From NCBI RefSeq assembly GCF_047495495.1, contig NZ_CP179930.1, positions 1-64,000 of the forward strand: a stretch of 64,000 bases of DNA, in the 5' to 3' direction. This document shows positions 61,695-64,000 of the stretch, in pieces. Made by a program: the position numbers and the translations under genes. The notes below the pieces were generated by a model. The model saw nothing but the letters and a program-made list of their open reading frames with translations, was not told where the DNA came from and made no database searches. Source of the stretch: Zymobacter sp047495495. Lineage in GTDB: Bacteria > Pseudomonadota > Gammaproteobacteria > Pseudomonadales > Halomonadaceae. Every line of letters starts with the position of its first letter. The first letter of the stretch is position 1.

Positions 61695-63071
61695 TTATAC
61701 ATCGCTTTCATCGACAGGCTCATCGGTATCCTGAGCTTCCTGCGTTGCCGTCTTCAGCACGAACCCATAGTCCAGTCCTGTGATTTCGGTCTGCGTACCC
61801 TGCAGGCTGAGGTGGATACGTGGCCCAACGGTTTTCGTGTAGAGCATCCGGTCTTCCGCTGCCGAATAGGAGTAGTTGGCGTAGCTCAGCACGGACAGGT
61901 CCGGCAGTACGTTCCATGAGTAGACGTACTGATAGTTGCTTGCCTGTGCGGTGTACATGGCTCCTTCTGACTTCTGCTGCACGACCACACCGCTACCGTT
62001 GAGCGGGGCATAAGGGCCGAACATGGACGATGCCTTGAAGCCCAGCATCATGTCGCGGTTGATGAAGGTGTCATCCAGAATGGTCATCTTGTTACCGTGG
62101 GTGACGCAGAACAGATAGTAGCTGCTGTCACGGTAGATCAGGGTGACACGTTCGATTTCATCCGTGATCAGGTTCGAGGTCAGGATCGGCGGTAACAGGC
62201 TGAGCTTGGTGTACTGATCATCAGTGAATTCCGCTACGCCGACGCAGCCGTTGGCCTTCAGATCATCCACGGTAGGACGATAGTTCGCCTCGAAGTCGTC
62301 GCTGCCGATGTAATCGCGGCGTACGGTACCTTCCGCATCGTTACGGGGACCCGTATTGGCTTCGAACAGCAGGTAGTTTTTCTGCGTTGCCGGGTCCTTG
62401 AAGAAGAAGGGGTCGCGGAAGCAGAGATTATTGACCTGATCATTGCCGTAGCTGCGGTTGTGGAGGGTCGGCATGCGTAGTTCTGCATCGTCGGCCTGAT
62501 CCACGTTCTGGTAGAAGACACCGTCCGGTTCAAGCAGAAGGTCGTGGTATTCCGGGGCCGAGAAAGTCAGTACCCCATCCTTGACCGACGGACGCTGGAT
62601 GGCCGTGGCCAAGCGCTGGAACGTCTGCCAGATGCCATCACGAGTGTGGCCCATTGCTGTGGTGTAGAACGTCTGCACTCGGCCATCATTGCGAAGCAGT
62701 GTAGAGCCGCTCCATTCCTGAATGTCGCTGAAGAGGCGACGTGGGAACAGCAGGCCGCCCGGAATGAAGGAGTGGCCGTCTTTGGAGTAGAAATAGTTGA
62801 TGCGTGCGATTTTGCGATTGTCGGCCTGTTTCAGCCCCAGTGCGCACAGCACACGAAACCCTTCTATGGAAGCCAGATCACCGTTTTCGTCCAGAGCGAA
62901 CCATGAATCCCAGATATCGAACCCTTCCATGAACGCTTGGATTTTGGTGTTATCGAATTCCGGAAAGGTATTCGCTTCGGTGGGTTTGAAGCTGAGAGCC
63001 TGTTCGCGGGTCCAGTGAGAAATAGTGGCCGCGCTATTGGTAGCGCTGGTCGTTTTCGTAATAGCAGCCAT
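61695..63071 (-). CDS. sacB: Levansucrase (GH68)
   Basis: Levansucrase splits sucrose and polymerises fructose into levan. The 458-residue protein has the GH68 catalytic elements: the nucleophile Asp55 in IWDSW, the transition-state stabiliser Asp220 in RDP, and the acid/base Glu307 in DEIER. VSW- and GSxxLRND-type segments are also present. There is no signal peptide: the N-terminus MAAITKTTSATNS is polar. The same feature is known in Zymomonas, Halomonas and Zymobacter-type levansucrases, which are exported by another route. AGAGGA precedes the ATG. Two hairpins lie in the leader. Confidence 0.93.
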   Translation of the reverse strand: MAAITKTTSATNSAATISHWTREQALSFKPTEANTFPEFDNTKIQAFMEGFDIWDSWFALDENGDLASIEGFRVLCALGLKQADNRKIARINYFYSKDGHSFIPGGLLFPRRLFSDIQEWSGSTLLRNDGRVQTFYTTAMGHTRDGIWQTFQRLATAIQRPSVKDGVLTFSAPEYHDLLLEPDGVFYQNVDQADDAELRMPTLHNRSYGNDQVNNLCFRDPFFFKDPATQKNYLLFEANTGPRNDAEGTVRRDYIGSDDFEANYRPTVDDLKANGCVGVAEFTDDQYTKLSLLPPILTSNLITDEIERVTLIYRDSSYYLFCVTHGNKMTILDDTFINRDMMLGFKASSMFGPYAPLNGSGVVVQQKSEGAMYTAQASNYQYVYSWNVLPDLSVLSYANYSYSAAEDRMLYTKTVGPRIHLSLQGTQTEITGLDYGFVLKTATQEAQDTDEPVDESDV

Positions 63072-63113
63072 GTGAAGATCCTCTTATTTTTCTTGTTATC
63101 AATTGGTTTATAT

Positions 63114-63160
63114 GGCGGCAGCACACTCAACCGTGCTGCCGCCCTGTCTGCGTGACAGGG
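63114..63160 (-). promoter_or_regulatory. Two overlapping hairpins in the levansucrase leader
   Basis: GGCGGCAGCAC (63114-63124) and GTGCTGCCGCC (63133-63143) form a perfect 11-bp stem. CCCTGTC (63142-63148) and GACAGGG (63154-63160) form a perfect 7-bp stem. The two stems share bases 63142-63143, so they cannot both form fully. They lie 43-90 bases upstream of the start codon in the minus-strand transcript. Confidence 0.65.
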
Positions 63161-63581
63161 AGAAATCTAGACATAACTCACCAAAATGCGTACATAATTA
63201 ATGTTATCAAGTGTCACCAATAGGCTTCTCTTTATAAATATGGTCGTTTGGTGACGAAGTTTATTTTAAGGGAAGCAGGCCTGTACGTTCTGATAGTGCT
63301 ATTCATAACGCTTTATACTATCAGGTGGTTATATTTATTTTAGATCGAGCCTGAAACAATATATTGGGCAGCTTATTAAAACAATAAGAAGTGTAAAAGA
63401 TAATTTATGCTACATAGACGCGAGCATGGAGTGTTGTAGCGTTGAACGCAACATGCCATTGCCGACATTCACGACCGAGGACCGTGCCCGAAAGGGGTGC
63501 AAGGTGGACGCGTGTCGTCCCCCTTATGTCGAGCGAAGGTGAGACGGCTGCGCTGTTTATCAGTCCGCCCGTGATCACCAT
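63161..63581. other. Non-coding region upstream of levansucrase
   Basis: No gene is supported. It is AT-rich from 63161 to about 63420 and probably contains the levansucrase promoter. No clear -35/-10 pair was identified. Confidence 0.5.
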
Positions 63582-63611
63582 AAAAAAGCCCCTTGCCGAA
63601 GCAAGGGGCTT
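63582..63611 (-). terminator. Terminator after the CsbD-like gene
   Basis: AAGCCCCTTGC (63586-63596) and GCAAGGGGCTT (63601-63611) form a perfect 11-bp stem with a CGAA loop. On the minus strand a run of six T residues follows. Confidence 0.92.
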
Positions 63612-63638
63612 GGGAACTTCATCGCTGCTTGCGCACGA

Positions 63639-63887
63639 TCAGCGTTTCAGAACGCGACCGATGACCCAGCCTGCCAGAGCCGCAATACCCAGCGCTTGGA
63701 GCGGTTTGTCTTGGGCGAAGTCGCGCACTCGGTCTACGGCTTCACCGTACTGAGACTGGATGCGACCAGCCCCTTGGCGAAGCTGCCCTTTGAGGCGACA
63801 TTCATTGTTGTCGAACGCGTCACCTGCTGCTTTCTGTACGCGTCCAGCGGCTTCCTGAGCTTTACCTTTCAGTTCTTCCATGCTCAT
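63639..63887 (-). CDS. CsbD-like stress protein with a DUF883-type C-terminal membrane segment
   Basis: The 82-residue product has an N-terminal CsbD-like helix (EELKGKAQEAAGRVQKAAG, residues 4-22) and a second helix with KGQLRQGAGRIQSQYG (33-48). The C-terminus reads DKPLQALGIAALAGWVIGRVLKR, which resembles the DUF883/ElaB tail that anchors proteins in the inner membrane near ribosomes. CsbD proteins respond to general stress. AAGGAGAG precedes ATG 63887. A strong terminator follows. Confidence 0.8.
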   Translation of the reverse strand: MSMEELKGKAQEAAGRVQKAAGDAFDNNECRLKGQLRQGAGRIQSQYGEAVDRVRDFAQDKPLQALGIAALAGWVIGRVLKR

Positions 63888-64000
63888 GACACTCTCCTTG
63901 TTGCTGTGAAGGGGCTACCTTCTCAAGCGATGTGAATCACCCTTCATACTGGTACAGCATTGGCATAATGTCATGCTGCCAATCGTGGAAGTTTTCAGTG
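63888..64000. other. Right edge of the window
   Basis: The last 113 bases hold the promoter region of the CsbD-like gene. No further coding sequence can be recognised before the cut. Confidence 0.5.

Noticed and set aside
63442..63753. A 103-codon open frame near the right end
   Set aside because: It crosses the terminator and antisense of the CsbD-like gene and has no start context.
1..64000. CRISPR arrays, tRNA or rRNA genes, insertion sequences, prophage
   Set aside because: No regularly spaced repeats, cloverleaf-like sequences, transposase motifs or phage genes were recognised on either strand by eye.

Overview
The window looks like the dnaA end of a moderate-GC gammaproteobacterial chromosome. 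The best fit is Halomonadaceae of the Zymobacter/Carnimonas/Halomonas type. This is inferred from gene order and protein resemblance: dnaA-dnaN-recF-gyrB, pqiABC, mnmG-rsmG-parA-parB-atp, glmU-glmR-glmS, a HemJ-type protoporphyrinogen oxidase and a GH68 levansucrase without a signal peptide. No search was run. Base 1 is exactly the GTG of dnaA, so the cut is conventional and the real upstream side of dnaA is not visible.

Region by region: (a) 1-6.6 kb holds replication initiation and repair genes dnaA, dnaN, recF, gyrB. (b) 6.6-10.3 kb is the pqiABC envelope lipid-transport operon. (c) 10.3-12.2 kb is sparse, AT-rich, with one unknown acidic protein and one acetyltransferase. (d) 12.2-20.4 kb is a run of minus-strand housekeeping genes (glycosyltransferase, ABM monooxygenase, rlmJ, OmpA-type lipoprotein, hemW, rdgB, an unusual kinase-like protein, hemL, hemJ). 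(e) 20.6-21.9 kb has erpA and a SIMPL-domain protein. (f) 21.9-22.5 kb is non-coding and carries a cluster of DnaA boxes: this is the likely oriC, just upstream of mnmG and about 22 kb from dnaA. (g) 22.5-34.4 kb is mnmG, rsmG, parA, parB and the complete atpIBEFHAGDC operon with a good sigma-70 promoter. (h) 34.4-40.4 kb has a Dabb protein, a GNAT enzyme with a small unknown partner, and glmU-glmR-glmS for UDP-GlcNAc synthesis. (i) 40.4-47.8 kb is an accessory/regulatory stretch with three LysR regulators, an SDR epimerase of lower GC, the divergent argP-argO pair, an MFS exporter and an aldo/keto reductase. (j) 48.4-50.3 kb is a two-gene operon of unknown function. (k) 50.4-64 kb has a periplasmic glutaredoxin-like protein, an App1-type phosphatase, gntK, aminopeptidase P, riboflavin synthase, an amber-interrupted acetyltransferase pseudogene, sstT, a PhoB-box-preceded phosphate transporter, an orphan ParB-like protein, levansucrase with a structured leader, and a CsbD/DUF883-like stress protein.

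The functional themes are replication start and segregation (dnaA, dnaN, gyrB, oriC, parAB), energy and envelope precursors (atp, glm), heme (hemW, hemL, hemJ), and solute export or uptake (argO, sstT, pit). No tRNA, rRNA, CRISPR array, insertion sequence or prophage was recognised. The most noteworthy items are the oriC placement, the unknown 48.4-50.3 kb gene pair with an internal repeat, the degenerate kinase at 17.2-18.4 kb, the hairpin pair in the levansucrase leader, and a repeated pattern of intercistronic hairpins without T-tracts in the dnaA, atp and glm clusters.
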